This document shows, piece after piece, positions 19,111-25,917 of a stretch of DNA of 64,000 bases. This DNA comes from JAGOCV01 sp049445855 (GTDB lineage Bacteria; Pseudomonadota; Gammaproteobacteria; Burkholderiales; Burkholderiaceae_C): NCBI RefSeq assembly GCF_049445855.1, contig NZ_JBMSDV010000001.1:372001-436000 (forward strand). The letters run 5' to 3'. Below the pieces are notes generated by a model. That model saw nothing but the letters and a program-made list of their open reading frames with translations, searched no databases and was not told the DNA's origin. A program made the translations under genes and the position numbers. The stretch's first letter is position 1; every line of letters starts with the position of its first letter.

Positions 19111-19249
19111 CAATGACTTTCCCTTGAAAAAGCAGGATGCACACACAGATTCCCTCCATGCGGCAATCGAGGTGAGAGCCGCGCAGTGTAAGGGACGACG
19201 CCAGCGCATTTCGCGTCAGCCGACCCTCAATGACTGACAAGGAAACATC

Positions 19250-19627
19250 ATGTTTTTCGCTCCCGTTCTCCGCACCCGTGCTTACGCTCCCGCCCTGCGC
19301 TCGTTCGACCGCAGCTTCGAGCGTTTCTTCAACGACGCCCTGCAAGGCAGCCAGCATGCCGCCAACGTCGAACAGGACGACGCATCGTGGTCGATCACCC
19401 TGGACGTGCCCGGCGTGAGCCGCGAACAGCTGGACATCGGCATTGAAGGCAATGTCGTGCGCGTCGCCACCAAGGCCGAAGCCACCCGCCAATACAAGGC
19501 CGCCTACGAATTCGCACAGGAAATCGACGTGGCCGCCAGCGAAGCAAAGCTGGAAAACGGCGTGCTGACGCTCAAGCTCGGCAAGAAGGCGCCGGTGAGC
19601 AACGTCACCCAACTGACCGTGCAATAA
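19250..19627 (+). CDS. Small heat-shock protein, Hsp20/alpha-crystallin family
   Basis: ATP-independent holdase chaperone in the cytosol. The 125-residue protein has a short N-terminal arm (residues 1-40) that includes FDRSFERFFND, then an alpha-crystallin domain (residues ~40-115) with the family LDVPGVSREQLDIGIE strand and the LENGVLTLKLGKK signature. The C-terminal I-x-I anchor is weak or missing (only VTQLTV). It is divergent from the binding-protein gene and convergent with tsaD. An AAGGAAAC ribosome site precedes the ATG. No heat-shock promoter could be assigned with confidence. Confidence 0.9.
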   Translation: MFFAPVLRTRAYAPALRSFDRSFERFFNDALQGSQHAANVEQDDASWSITLDVPGVSREQLDIGIEGNVVRVATKAEATRQYKAAYEFAQEIDVAASEAKLENGVLTLKLGKKAPVSNVTQLTVQ

Positions 19628-19693
19628 CACTGCAATCACTGCAACGAGGAAGACGCCGGCCCGCCGCCCATCCAGCGCAGCGGGTCCGGCAAC

Positions 19694-20731
19694 TCAGGCG
19701 GACGACAGTTCCGCCAGCGGCCAGCGCGGCCTGACGTCGAAGGCGTACAGGCGGCTGGCCGATTCTTTTTGCGCGTCCAGGCGCATGGCCGCAGCCATGG
19801 CGATCATCGCGCCGTTGTCGGTACACAGGTCGAGTTCCGGGTAGTGCACGCGTACGCCGCGCTTGCGGCATTCGGCATTCAGCTGTTCGCGCAACAGGCG
19901 GTTGGCGCCGACACCACCGGCAACCACCAGACGCTTGAGCCCGGTTTCGTGCAGTGCGGCGACGGATTTCTTCAGCAACACCTCGACGATCGCAGCTTCG
20001 GTGGATGCAGCCAGATCCGCCTTGCGCAGCTCGAGTTCTTCGCCCAGTTTCTTCGCCTGCGTGAGCACGGCAGTCTTCAAGCCCGCGAACGAGAAATCGA
20101 GATCGCCGCTGTGCAGCAACGGGCGCGGCAGTTTGAATGCCGTCGCATCGCCCTGCTGCGCCAGGCGCGAAAGCGCAGGCCCGCCCGGATAGCCCAGCCC
20201 CATGAGCTTGGCCGACTTGTCGAAGGCTTCGCCCGCAGCGTCGTCGATGGTTTCGCCCAGCAATTCGTAGCGACCCACACCGTCCACACGCATGAGCTGC
20301 GTGTGCCCGCCGGACACCAGCAGCGCGACGAACGGGAACCCGGGCGCGTCCGCGCTCAGGAACGGCGAAAGCAGATGGCCCTCGAGGTGATGCACGCCAA
20401 GCACGGGTTTGTCGATCGCCGCGCCCAGGGCACACGCAACGCCCGCACCCACGAGCAATGCGCCCGCGAGACCGGGGCCTCGCGTGTACGCGACGACATC
20501 GACATCACTCAACGGCCGATCCGCATCGCGCAGTACCTGCGATGCCAGTGGCAGTACGCGGCGGATGTGGTCGCGGCTGGCCAGCTCCGGCACCACGCCG
20601 CCGTAAGCCTGATGCATCCGGATCTGGCTGTGCAGCCCGTGCGCCAGCAGGCGCGGCAACCCGGTGCCGCCGGACTCCACCAGCGCCACGCCGGTTTCGT
20701 CACACGACGATTCGATTCCCAGGACAAGCAT
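19694..20731 (-). CDS. tsaD: tRNA N6-adenosine threonylcarbamoyltransferase
   Basis: Kae1/Gcp family enzyme that with TsaB and TsaE transfers threonylcarbamoyl to A37 of ANN-decoding tRNAs. The protein begins MLVLGIESSCDETGVAL, the family N-terminal phosphate motif, and carries the metal-binding histidines in the segment VPELASRDHIRRVLPL, plus the glycine-rich GGVGANRLLREQL element near residue 270. Length 345 is standard. The open frame extends over 100 codons upstream into the divergent nasR gene, but that part is a shadow. It is divergent from nasR, with only about 80 nt between the starts. Confidence 0.96.
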   Translation of the reverse strand: MLVLGIESSCDETGVALVESGGTGLPRLLAHGLHSQIRMHQAYGGVVPELASRDHIRRVLPLASQVLRDADRPLSDVDVVAYTRGPGLAGALLVGAGVACALGAAIDKPVLGVHHLEGHLLSPFLSADAPGFPFVALLVSGGHTQLMRVDGVGRYELLGETIDDAAGEAFDKSAKLMGLGYPGGPALSRLAQQGDATAFKLPRPLLHSGDLDFSFAGLKTAVLTQAKKLGEELELRKADLAASTEAAIVEVLLKKSVAALHETGLKRLVVAGGVGANRLLREQLNAECRKRGVRVHYPELDLCTDNGAMIAMAAAMRLDAQKESASRLYAFDVRPRWPLAELSSA

Positions 20732-20809
20732 GCGTCCGAGTGTAAAGTGCCCACGCGCCACGCTGGCGGCATGGTTGTTGCTGCTGCGGGTGCACCACAA
20801 GCGCCCACG

Positions 20810-22024
20810 ATGAAATCCGGACTCAGCTTCCTTGTCGCCGCCCGCCAGAGCGAGATCGGCGAACTCGAACAGCTCGCCAAGACCAGCGAGCTGGTCAACG
20901 TGATCGGCCGCCTCATCCATGCGTTGCAGCGCGAGCGCGGCATCTCCAACATCTTCCTGGGCACACACGGCAGCCGCTTCGGGGACCAGCGCCGCCAGCA
21001 GATCGCCGAGTGCGACGAGGTCGAACAACGGGTGCGCGAACACTTCGACGCGCTGGACACCGACGCCTATCGCGCCTACAACGGCTCACGCCTGTTCAGC
21101 CGCATTGCCTTCGTGCTGCACGGGCTCGACGCCCTGCCCGGCCTGCGACAGCGCATCAGCACCATGGCGTTGCCGCCCGAAGAATCCACCGCCGCCTTCG
21201 TGCGCCTCATCGCCGGTTTGCTGGCCGTGGTGTTCGAAGCGGCCGACAGCGCGACCGACCCGGAAATCTCGCGCGCGCTGGTGGCGCTGTTCAACTTCAT
21301 GCAGGGCAAGGAATTCGCCGGGCAGGAACGCGCCTTCGGTGCCTTCGTCTTCGCTTCTGGCCATGCGGATGCCGCACAGCAGCAGCAATGGCTGCACCTC
21401 ATCGCGTCGCAGGAGGGCTGCTTCGATGTCTTCACCGACTTCTCCGATGCAGAAGTGCTGGCCTCCTGGCGCGCCAGCGAGAGCGGCGAGACCATGGCCG
21501 AGCTCGAGCGCATGCGCCGCATCGGCACCACGCTCAATGCGCGCGGCGCATTCGACACCGACCTGAGCCAGAAATGGTATGACTGCTGCACCCGCCGCAT
21601 CGATGCGATGAAGATGGTGGAAGACCTGCTCGCCGCCCACCTGCGCATGCTGAGCGAACGCAAGATCGCGCAGGCCCGCGCCGAGTTGCGCGACCAGCAG
21701 GCCATCCTCGACGCGTTGTCGCGCGAAGCCGGCGCGGCGAGTCCGGGCGATCCGGCGCAGTACGGCCGCCACCTCGAGCGCTCGGTACTGGGCATGGTGC
21801 AGGAACAGTCGCGCCGCCTGCAATCGATGAGCGACGAGCTCGAGACCGTGCGCGCCGCGCTCAATGAACGCAAGGTGGTCGAGCGCGCCAAGGGCCTGCT
21901 GATGGCGACCCGCAAGCTCAGCGAGGAAGAAGCGTTCAAGATGCTGCGCCAGACCGCCATGAACCAGAACCGAAAGCTCGTGGAAGTGGCCGAATCGGTG
22001 CTGGCGATGGCGGAATACCTTTAG
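20810..22024 (+). CDS. nasR: Nitrate-responsive antiterminator, NIT plus ANTAR domains
   Basis: RNA-binding regulator of nitrate assimilation. Residues ~35-290 form a NIT nitrate/nitrite-sensing helical domain (starts SELVNVIGRLIHALQRERG). A coiled-coil linker follows. The last ~65 residues are an ANTAR domain (ERKVVERAKGLLMATRKLS, then EEEAFKMLRQTAM), which in NasR of Klebsiella binds leader RNA and blocks a terminator. It is encoded directly before a leader with two matching RNA hairpins and a terminator (22236-22338), so the target is visible. I chose MKSGLSFLV as the start (404 residues); an ATG 13 codons earlier is possible. Confidence 0.92.
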   Translation: MKSGLSFLVAARQSEIGELEQLAKTSELVNVIGRLIHALQRERGISNIFLGTHGSRFGDQRRQQIAECDEVEQRVREHFDALDTDAYRAYNGSRLFSRIAFVLHGLDALPGLRQRISTMALPPEESTAAFVRLIAGLLAVVFEAADSATDPEISRALVALFNFMQGKEFAGQERAFGAFVFASGHADAAQQQQWLHLIASQEGCFDVFTDFSDAEVLASWRASESGETMAELERMRRIGTTLNARGAFDTDLSQKWYDCCTRRIDAMKMVEDLLAAHLRMLSERKIAQARAELRDQQAILDALSREAGAASPGDPAQYGRHLERSVLGMVQEQSRRLQSMSDELETVRAALNERKVVERAKGLLMATRKLSEEEAFKMLRQTAMNQNRKLVEVAESVLAMAEYL

Positions 22025-22031
22025 CTGCACC

Positions 22032-22077
22032 GCACAAAAGCTGTGCCTGGCGCGGCAAGCTCGCACCAGCTTGGCTC
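22032..22077 (+). promoter_or_regulatory. Tandem NtrC-like enhancer sites
   Basis: Two 15-bp elements resemble the NtrC consensus GCAC-N7-GTGC. GCACAAAAGCTGTGC (22032-22046) is symmetric, and GCACCAGCTTGGCTC (22063-22077) keeps the left half and TGG of the right half. Their centres are 31 bp apart, three helical turns, and they lie about 160-190 bp before the predicted sigma-54 start. Matches are by eye; NtrC binding is inferred. Confidence 0.5.
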
Positions 22078-22203
22078 CGTCCGACCGGATGGTCGGAAAT
22101 CGATGGACCCGCCATTCGACGTCGCCGGAACCGCGTGCTCCAGAGGGGAAACAGGCCAGCGGGCGCGCACGATCCCGATGGCGCGGCCAGGCTCGGCAAC
22201 TGC

Positions 22204-22220
22204 TGGCACATTTTCTGCTT
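22204..22220 (+). promoter_or_regulatory. Sigma-54 (-24/-12) promoter of the nitrate operon
   Basis: TGGCACATTTTCTGCTT fits the -24/-12 consensus TGGCACG-N4-TTGCW. The invariant GG (22205-22206) and GC (22217-22218) are exactly 10 nt apart. Transcription should start near 22229-22231, immediately before the ANTAR leader hairpins. Nitrogen control of nas operons through RpoN and NtrC is established in several proteobacteria. Confidence 0.75.
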
Positions 22221-22235
22221 GAAGTGCAGCAAGGT

Positions 22236-22295
22236 CAGGCCAACGGCGGTCTGCCCGCAAGCCCTCCAAGGCTTACGTTTGGACAACGGCGTCCA
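22236..22295 (+). ncRNA. ANTAR-target leader: paired hexaloop hairpins P1 and P2
   Basis: P1 is a 6-bp stem CAGGCC/GGTCTG (22236-22241, 22248-22253, one G-U) and P2 is a 5-bp stem TGGAC/GTCCA (22280-22284, 22291-22295). Both close the identical hexaloop AACGGC, with A at position 1 and G at position 4, the defining bases of ANTAR RNA targets. A third small hairpin with loop CTCCAA (22259-22274) lies between and lacks these bases. P2 overlaps the 5' arm of the following terminator, so bound NasR should prevent termination when nitrate or nitrite is present. Confidence 0.85.
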
Positions 22296-22338
22296 TTTCC
22301 CATCTGCGAAAGCAGATGCGAGATGGACGCCGTTTTTT
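22285..22338 (+). terminator. Regulated intrinsic terminator of the nitrate operon leader
   Basis: A perfect 12-bp outer stem, AACGGCGTCCAT (22285-22296) with ATGGACGCCGTT (22323-22334), encloses a second 7-bp stem CATCTGC/GCAGATG with a GAAA tetraloop. Six T residues follow (22333-22338). Its 5' arm includes the loop and 3' arm of hairpin P2, making the two folds mutually exclusive. It lies 38 nt before the nrtA start, so without antitermination the operon should be silent. Confidence 0.88.
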
Positions 22339-22375
22339 ATTTCAACTTCGAAAACCCGACGCATCAGGAGTTCAC

Positions 22376-23683
22376 ATGCAAGACCACGCTTCCGCCAACG
22401 CCTCCGGCGTGACACGCCGCTCCGTCCTGAAAGCCGCTGCCGGTGCAGCCGCCTCCGGCGGCTTGTGGCCCGGGATCGTTTCAGCGCAAGGCACGTCCCT
22501 GGAAACCAAAGCCGCCAAACTCGGCTTCATCGCGCTGACCGACGCCGCGCCACTGTTCGTTGCAGACGAAAAGGGCTTCTTCAAGAAGCATGGCATGACC
22601 GAGGTGGAGGTGCTCAAGCAATCTTCATGGGGCACGACCCGCGACAACCTCGTCCTGGGCTCGAAGTCCGGGGGCATCGATGGCGCCCACATCCTCACAC
22701 CGATGCCCTACCTCATCAGCACCGGCGCGACAACGGCCAACAACGTCCAGGTGCCGATGAACATCCTGGCCCGTCTCAACCTGGGTGGCCAATGCATCTC
22801 GGTGGGCAACGAGTACAAGGACATGAAGGTCGGACTGGATACCAAAGATTTCGGCAAGGCGCTGCTCGCCAAGCGCGTGAAGACCGGCAAGTCCGTGAAT
22901 GCGGCGATGACTTTCCCCGGCGGCACCCACGACATGTGGATCCGCTACTGGATGGCGGCCGGCGGTGTCGACCCGAACAAGGACATCACCACCATCGTGG
23001 TGCCGCCCGCGCAGATGGTGGCCAACATGAAAGTCGGCAGCATGGACACGTTCTGCGTCTGCGAGCCCTGGAACCGCCAGCTCATCAACCAGAAAATCGG
23101 CTACACGGCCCTCACGACCAGCGAGCTGTGGATGAACCATCCCGAGAAAGCGTTTGCGATGCGGGCCGACTACGTGCAGGCCAATCCGAACGCAACCAAG
23201 GCGCTGCTCAAGGCCGTCATGGAAGCGCAGATGTGGTGCGAAGACCCCGCGAATCGCGCCGAAGTTGCGGAGATCTGTTCGCGCCGCCGCTGGATCAACG
23301 CTCCCGTCGAAGACGTGATCGACCGCGTCAAGGGTGACTTCGACTACGGAACCGGCCGCATCGAGGCCAACAGCAAGTTCCAGATGCGCTTCTGGAAAGA
23401 CAACGCCAGCTATCCGTACCAGAGCCACGACCTGTGGTTCCTCACGGAAAACATCCGCTGGGGCTACCTGCCGCCCAACCTGGACACCAAGGCGCTGATC
23501 GCCAAGGTCAATCGCGAGGACATCTGGCGCCAAGCGGCAAAGGAACTCGGAGTCGCGGCCAAGGACATTCCCGCATCGACTTCGCGCGGTGTCGAGAAGT
23601 TCTTCGACGGCAAGGTCTTCGATCCGGCCAATCCGAAGAAATACCTCGACAGCCTGTCGATCAAGTACCTCAAGAGCGCCTGA
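22376..23683 (+). CDS. nrtA: Nitrate ABC transporter, substrate-binding protein
   Basis: Periplasmic nitrate/nitrite-binding protein of the NrtA/NasF/CmpA family, 435 residues. The N-terminus carries a twin-arginine signal (TRRSVLKAAAG, residues ~13-23), as is usual for this family. The mature protein starts near AKLGFIALTDAAPLFVADEKGFFKKHG, the classic NrtA opening. Downstream, GGTHDMWIRYWMAAGG and the CEPWNRQ segment match the ligand-site region. CAGGAG lies 6 nt before the ATG. It is the first gene of the nas operon, downstream of the NasR-controlled terminator. Confidence 0.94.
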   Translation: MQDHASANASGVTRRSVLKAAAGAAASGGLWPGIVSAQGTSLETKAAKLGFIALTDAAPLFVADEKGFFKKHGMTEVEVLKQSSWGTTRDNLVLGSKSGGIDGAHILTPMPYLISTGATTANNVQVPMNILARLNLGGQCISVGNEYKDMKVGLDTKDFGKALLAKRVKTGKSVNAAMTFPGGTHDMWIRYWMAAGGVDPNKDITTIVVPPAQMVANMKVGSMDTFCVCEPWNRQLINQKIGYTALTTSELWMNHPEKAFAMRADYVQANPNATKALLKAVMEAQMWCEDPANRAEVAEICSRRRWINAPVEDVIDRVKGDFDYGTGRIEANSKFQMRFWKDNASYPYQSHDLWFLTENIRWGYLPPNLDTKALIAKVNREDIWRQAAKELGVAAKDIPASTSRGVEKFFDGKVFDPANPKKYLDSLSIKYLKSA

Positions 23684-23715
23684 CAGCTCGCGCACCACAA
23701 ATCCACGGAGCACCC

Positions 23716-24579
23716 ATGAGCAGCACAGAAACCATCGAACCGATCCGGCTCGCGGCACCAGACGAGCCTTCGAAAGCCGCTGTCTGGCTGACGGGGAAGG
23801 CGCGCACGCTCGCGGCCCATATCGTCCCGCCCCTCGTGATTCTCGCGATCCTGCTGCTCGTCTGGGAGGCGTGGGGCACGCGCCCCGGCGCGGCGCTTCC
23901 CCCGCCCAGCAAGGTCGTGCAGGACACCTGGGAGCTGATCGTCCACCCGTTCTACGACAACGGCGGCAACGATGTCGGCATTGCATGGCAACTGCTTGCC
24001 AGCCTCAAGCGGGTCGCCTATGGCTACGCGCTGGCAGTGGTGGCCGGTGTGAGCCTCGGTGTGCTCGTGGGGCAGTCGACCTGGGCATTGCGCGGCCTCG
24101 ATCCCATCTTCCAGGTTCTGCGCACGGTTCCTCCGCTGGCCTGGCTTCCGATCTCGCTGGCGGGCTTCCGCGACGGCCATCCTTCCGCGATCTTCGTGAT
24201 CTTCATCACTTCGGTCTGGCCGATCATCATCAACACGTCCATTGGTGTGCGCAACATTCCCGACGACTACCGGAACGTGGCGAAGGTGATCCGGCTCAAT
24301 GGCATCGAATACTTCTCCAAGATCATGCTGCCAGCCGCCGCGCCCTTCATCTTCTCGGGACTGCGTATCGGCGTCGGCCTGTCGTGGCTTGCCATCGTGG
24401 CGGCGGAGATGCTCATCGGCGGCGTGGGCATCGGCTTCTTCATCTGGGACGCGTGGAACTCCTCGCGCATCAGCGACATCATCCTGGCGCTCGTTTATGT
24501 GGGATTGATCGGGTTCCTCCTCGATCGCATCGTGGCCTGGATCGGCCGCCTGGTCACCCGCGGCACCTCGGCCAGTTGA
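23716..24579 (+). CDS. nrtB: Nitrate ABC transporter, permease
   Basis: Inner-membrane permease of the nitrate importer, 287 residues, of the BPD_transp_1 family shared with SsuC and TauC. About six hydrophobic segments are visible, starting with a helix near residues 35-55. The coupling loop that contacts the ATPase is seen as the DDYRNVAKVIRLNGIEYFSKIMLP segment (EAA motif region, about residues 180-205). An ACGGAG ribosome site precedes the ATG, 32 nt after nrtA. Fused NrtC-type ATPases are absent; a simple NrtD-type ATPase follows. Confidence 0.94.
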   Translation: MSSTETIEPIRLAAPDEPSKAAVWLTGKARTLAAHIVPPLVILAILLLVWEAWGTRPGAALPPPSKVVQDTWELIVHPFYDNGGNDVGIAWQLLASLKRVAYGYALAVVAGVSLGVLVGQSTWALRGLDPIFQVLRTVPPLAWLPISLAGFRDGHPSAIFVIFITSVWPIIINTSIGVRNIPDDYRNVAKVIRLNGIEYFSKIMLPAAAPFIFSGLRIGVGLSWLAIVAAEMLIGGVGIGFFIWDAWNSSRISDIILALVYVGLIGFLLDRIVAWIGRLVTRGTSAS

Positions 24580-24599
24580 TTGCAGGAAGGAAACGGATC

Positions 24600-25442
24600 A
24601 TGAGCGACGCATACCTCAGCCTGTCCCGCGTGGACATGACATTCGCCAGCAAGGGCGGCACAACCAATCCGGTGCTGCGCAATATCAATCTCGATGTGAA
24701 GCGCGGGGAGTTCATTTCCCTGATCGGGCACTCGGGCTGCGGCAAGTCGACGGTGCTCAACATCGTCGCCGGCCTGCTCAAGTGCACGGGCGGCGGTGTC
24801 ATCGTCGACGGCAAGGAAGTCAACGCCCCGGGCCCCGATCGCGCGGTGGTTTTCCAGAACCACTCGCTGCTGCCCTGGCTCACCGTCTGGCAGAACGTGG
24901 AGATCGCGGTCAACAAGATTTTCCGCGACAGCAAGACCGCTGCCGAACGCAAGGCATGGATCGAACACAACCTCGAGATGGTCAGCATGGCGCACGCCTT
25001 GCACCGGCTTCCCTCCGAAATTTCCGGCGGCATGAAGCAGCGCGTGGGCATCGCCAGGGCGCTGGCCATGGAGCCGAAGGTTCTTCTTCTGGACGAACCG
25101 TTCGGGGCTCTCGATGCCCTGACGCGCGCCCACCTGCAGGACGAAGTGATCCGCATCCAGGGCGAGCTCGGCAACACGGTGCTCATGATCACCCACGATG
25201 TCGACGAAGCCGTGCTTCTGTCCGATCGCGTCGTGATGATGACCAACGGACCAGCCGCAACCATCGGCCAGATCATGGACGTGCCGCTGCCGCGTCCGCG
25301 CAATCGCCTCGCCCTGGTCGAAAACCCTGTCTACAACCATTGCCGCCAGGAAATCCTCACCTTCCTCTACGAGAAGCAGCGCAAGGTGGAGCCCATCTCT
25401 TTGCGCAACGCCTCCGCAGATCCGGTGGCCATGCGCGCCTGA
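24600..25442 (+). CDS. nrtD: Nitrate ABC transporter, ATP-binding protein
   Basis: ATPase subunit that powers NrtAB, 280 residues. It shows Walker A GHSGCGKST (~43-51), the Q-loop in VVFQNHSLLPWLT, the signature SGGMKQRVGIARA (~141) typical of NrtD/SsuB/TauB, Walker B VLLLDEPFGALD, and the H-loop in MITHDVDEA. There is no NrtC-like C-terminal regulatory domain. AGGAAGG sits 8 nt before the ATG, 20 nt after nrtB. A start further upstream would run through nrtB and is rejected. Confidence 0.95.
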   Translation: MSDAYLSLSRVDMTFASKGGTTNPVLRNINLDVKRGEFISLIGHSGCGKSTVLNIVAGLLKCTGGGVIVDGKEVNAPGPDRAVVFQNHSLLPWLTVWQNVEIAVNKIFRDSKTAAERKAWIEHNLEMVSMAHALHRLPSEISGGMKQRVGIARALAMEPKVLLLDEPFGALDALTRAHLQDEVIRIQGELGNTVLMITHDVDEAVLLSDRVVMMTNGPAATIGQIMDVPLPRPRNRLALVENPVYNHCRQEILTFLYEKQRKVEPISLRNASADPVAMRA

Positions 25443-25482
25443 ACGACGTTTCGAAGACGAGTCCACTCACCGGAGAACCACG

Positions 25483-25917
25483 ATGACACCCCAACAGATC
25501 TCGCTCGTGCAGTCCAGCTTCGCCAAAGTGGTGCCCATCGCCGAACAGGCGGCAGCGCTGTTCTATGCGCGCCTCTTCGAGCTCGCACCCGAAGTGCGCC
25601 CGCTCTTCAAGGGCGACATGGCAGAACAGGGCCGCAAGCTCATGGCCATGCTCGGCATGGTGGTGAACGGCCTCACGCGGCTGGAAACCATCGTGCCCGC
25701 CGCGCAGAAACTCGGCGAACGGCACAACGCGTATGGCGCGAAGCCGGAGCACTACGCCGTCGTCGGTGCTGCATTGCTCGACACGCTGGCCAAGGGCCTG
25801 GGCGACGACTTCACACCCGAAGTCCGTGATGCGTGGACCGAGGCCTACGGCACGCTGGCCGGTGTGATGGTCGACGCGCAGAAGGCAGCAGCCGAAAAGG
25901 CGCCCGAGGTCGCGTGA
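25483..25917 (+). CDS. Single-domain globin in the nitrate operon
   Basis: Haem globin of 144 residues related to Vitreoscilla haemoglobin and to the globin part of flavohaemoglobins, without a reductase domain. By alignment to the Vitreoscilla protein in memory, the B10 tyrosine is Y28 (LFYARLF), the E7 glutamine Q49 (AEQGR), and the proximal F8 histidine H81 (ERHNAYG), with the following HY at 90-91. B10 Tyr plus E7 Gln favours tight O2 binding and NO dioxygenation. Its place between nrtD and nirB (it overlaps nirB by 1 nt) suggests protection against NO made during nitrite reduction. That role is inferred. Confidence 0.9.
   Translation: MTPQQISLVQSSFAKVVPIAEQAAALFYARLFELAPEVRPLFKGDMAEQGRKLMAMLGMVVNGLTRLETIVPAAQKLGERHNAYGAKPEHYAVVGAALLDTLAKGLGDDFTPEVRDAWTEAYGTLAGVMVDAQKAAAEKAPEVA

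Noticed and set aside
19769..20809. Long N-terminal extension of nasR
   Set aside because: The frame runs antisense through tsaD, and the NIT-ANTAR protein starts naturally at 20810 (or 20771).
22081..22096. Hairpin CCGACC-GGAT-GGTCGG after nasR
   Set aside because: A real 6-bp palindrome, but with no T-run and no known regulator match. It lies between the enhancer sites and promoter, where chance GC-rich repeats are common, so I do not call it a terminator.
22259..22274. Third hairpin (loop CTCCAA) as an ANTAR site
   Set aside because: The hexaloop lacks A at position 1 and G at position 4, so it is not counted as a NasR target; it is probably a spacer fold.
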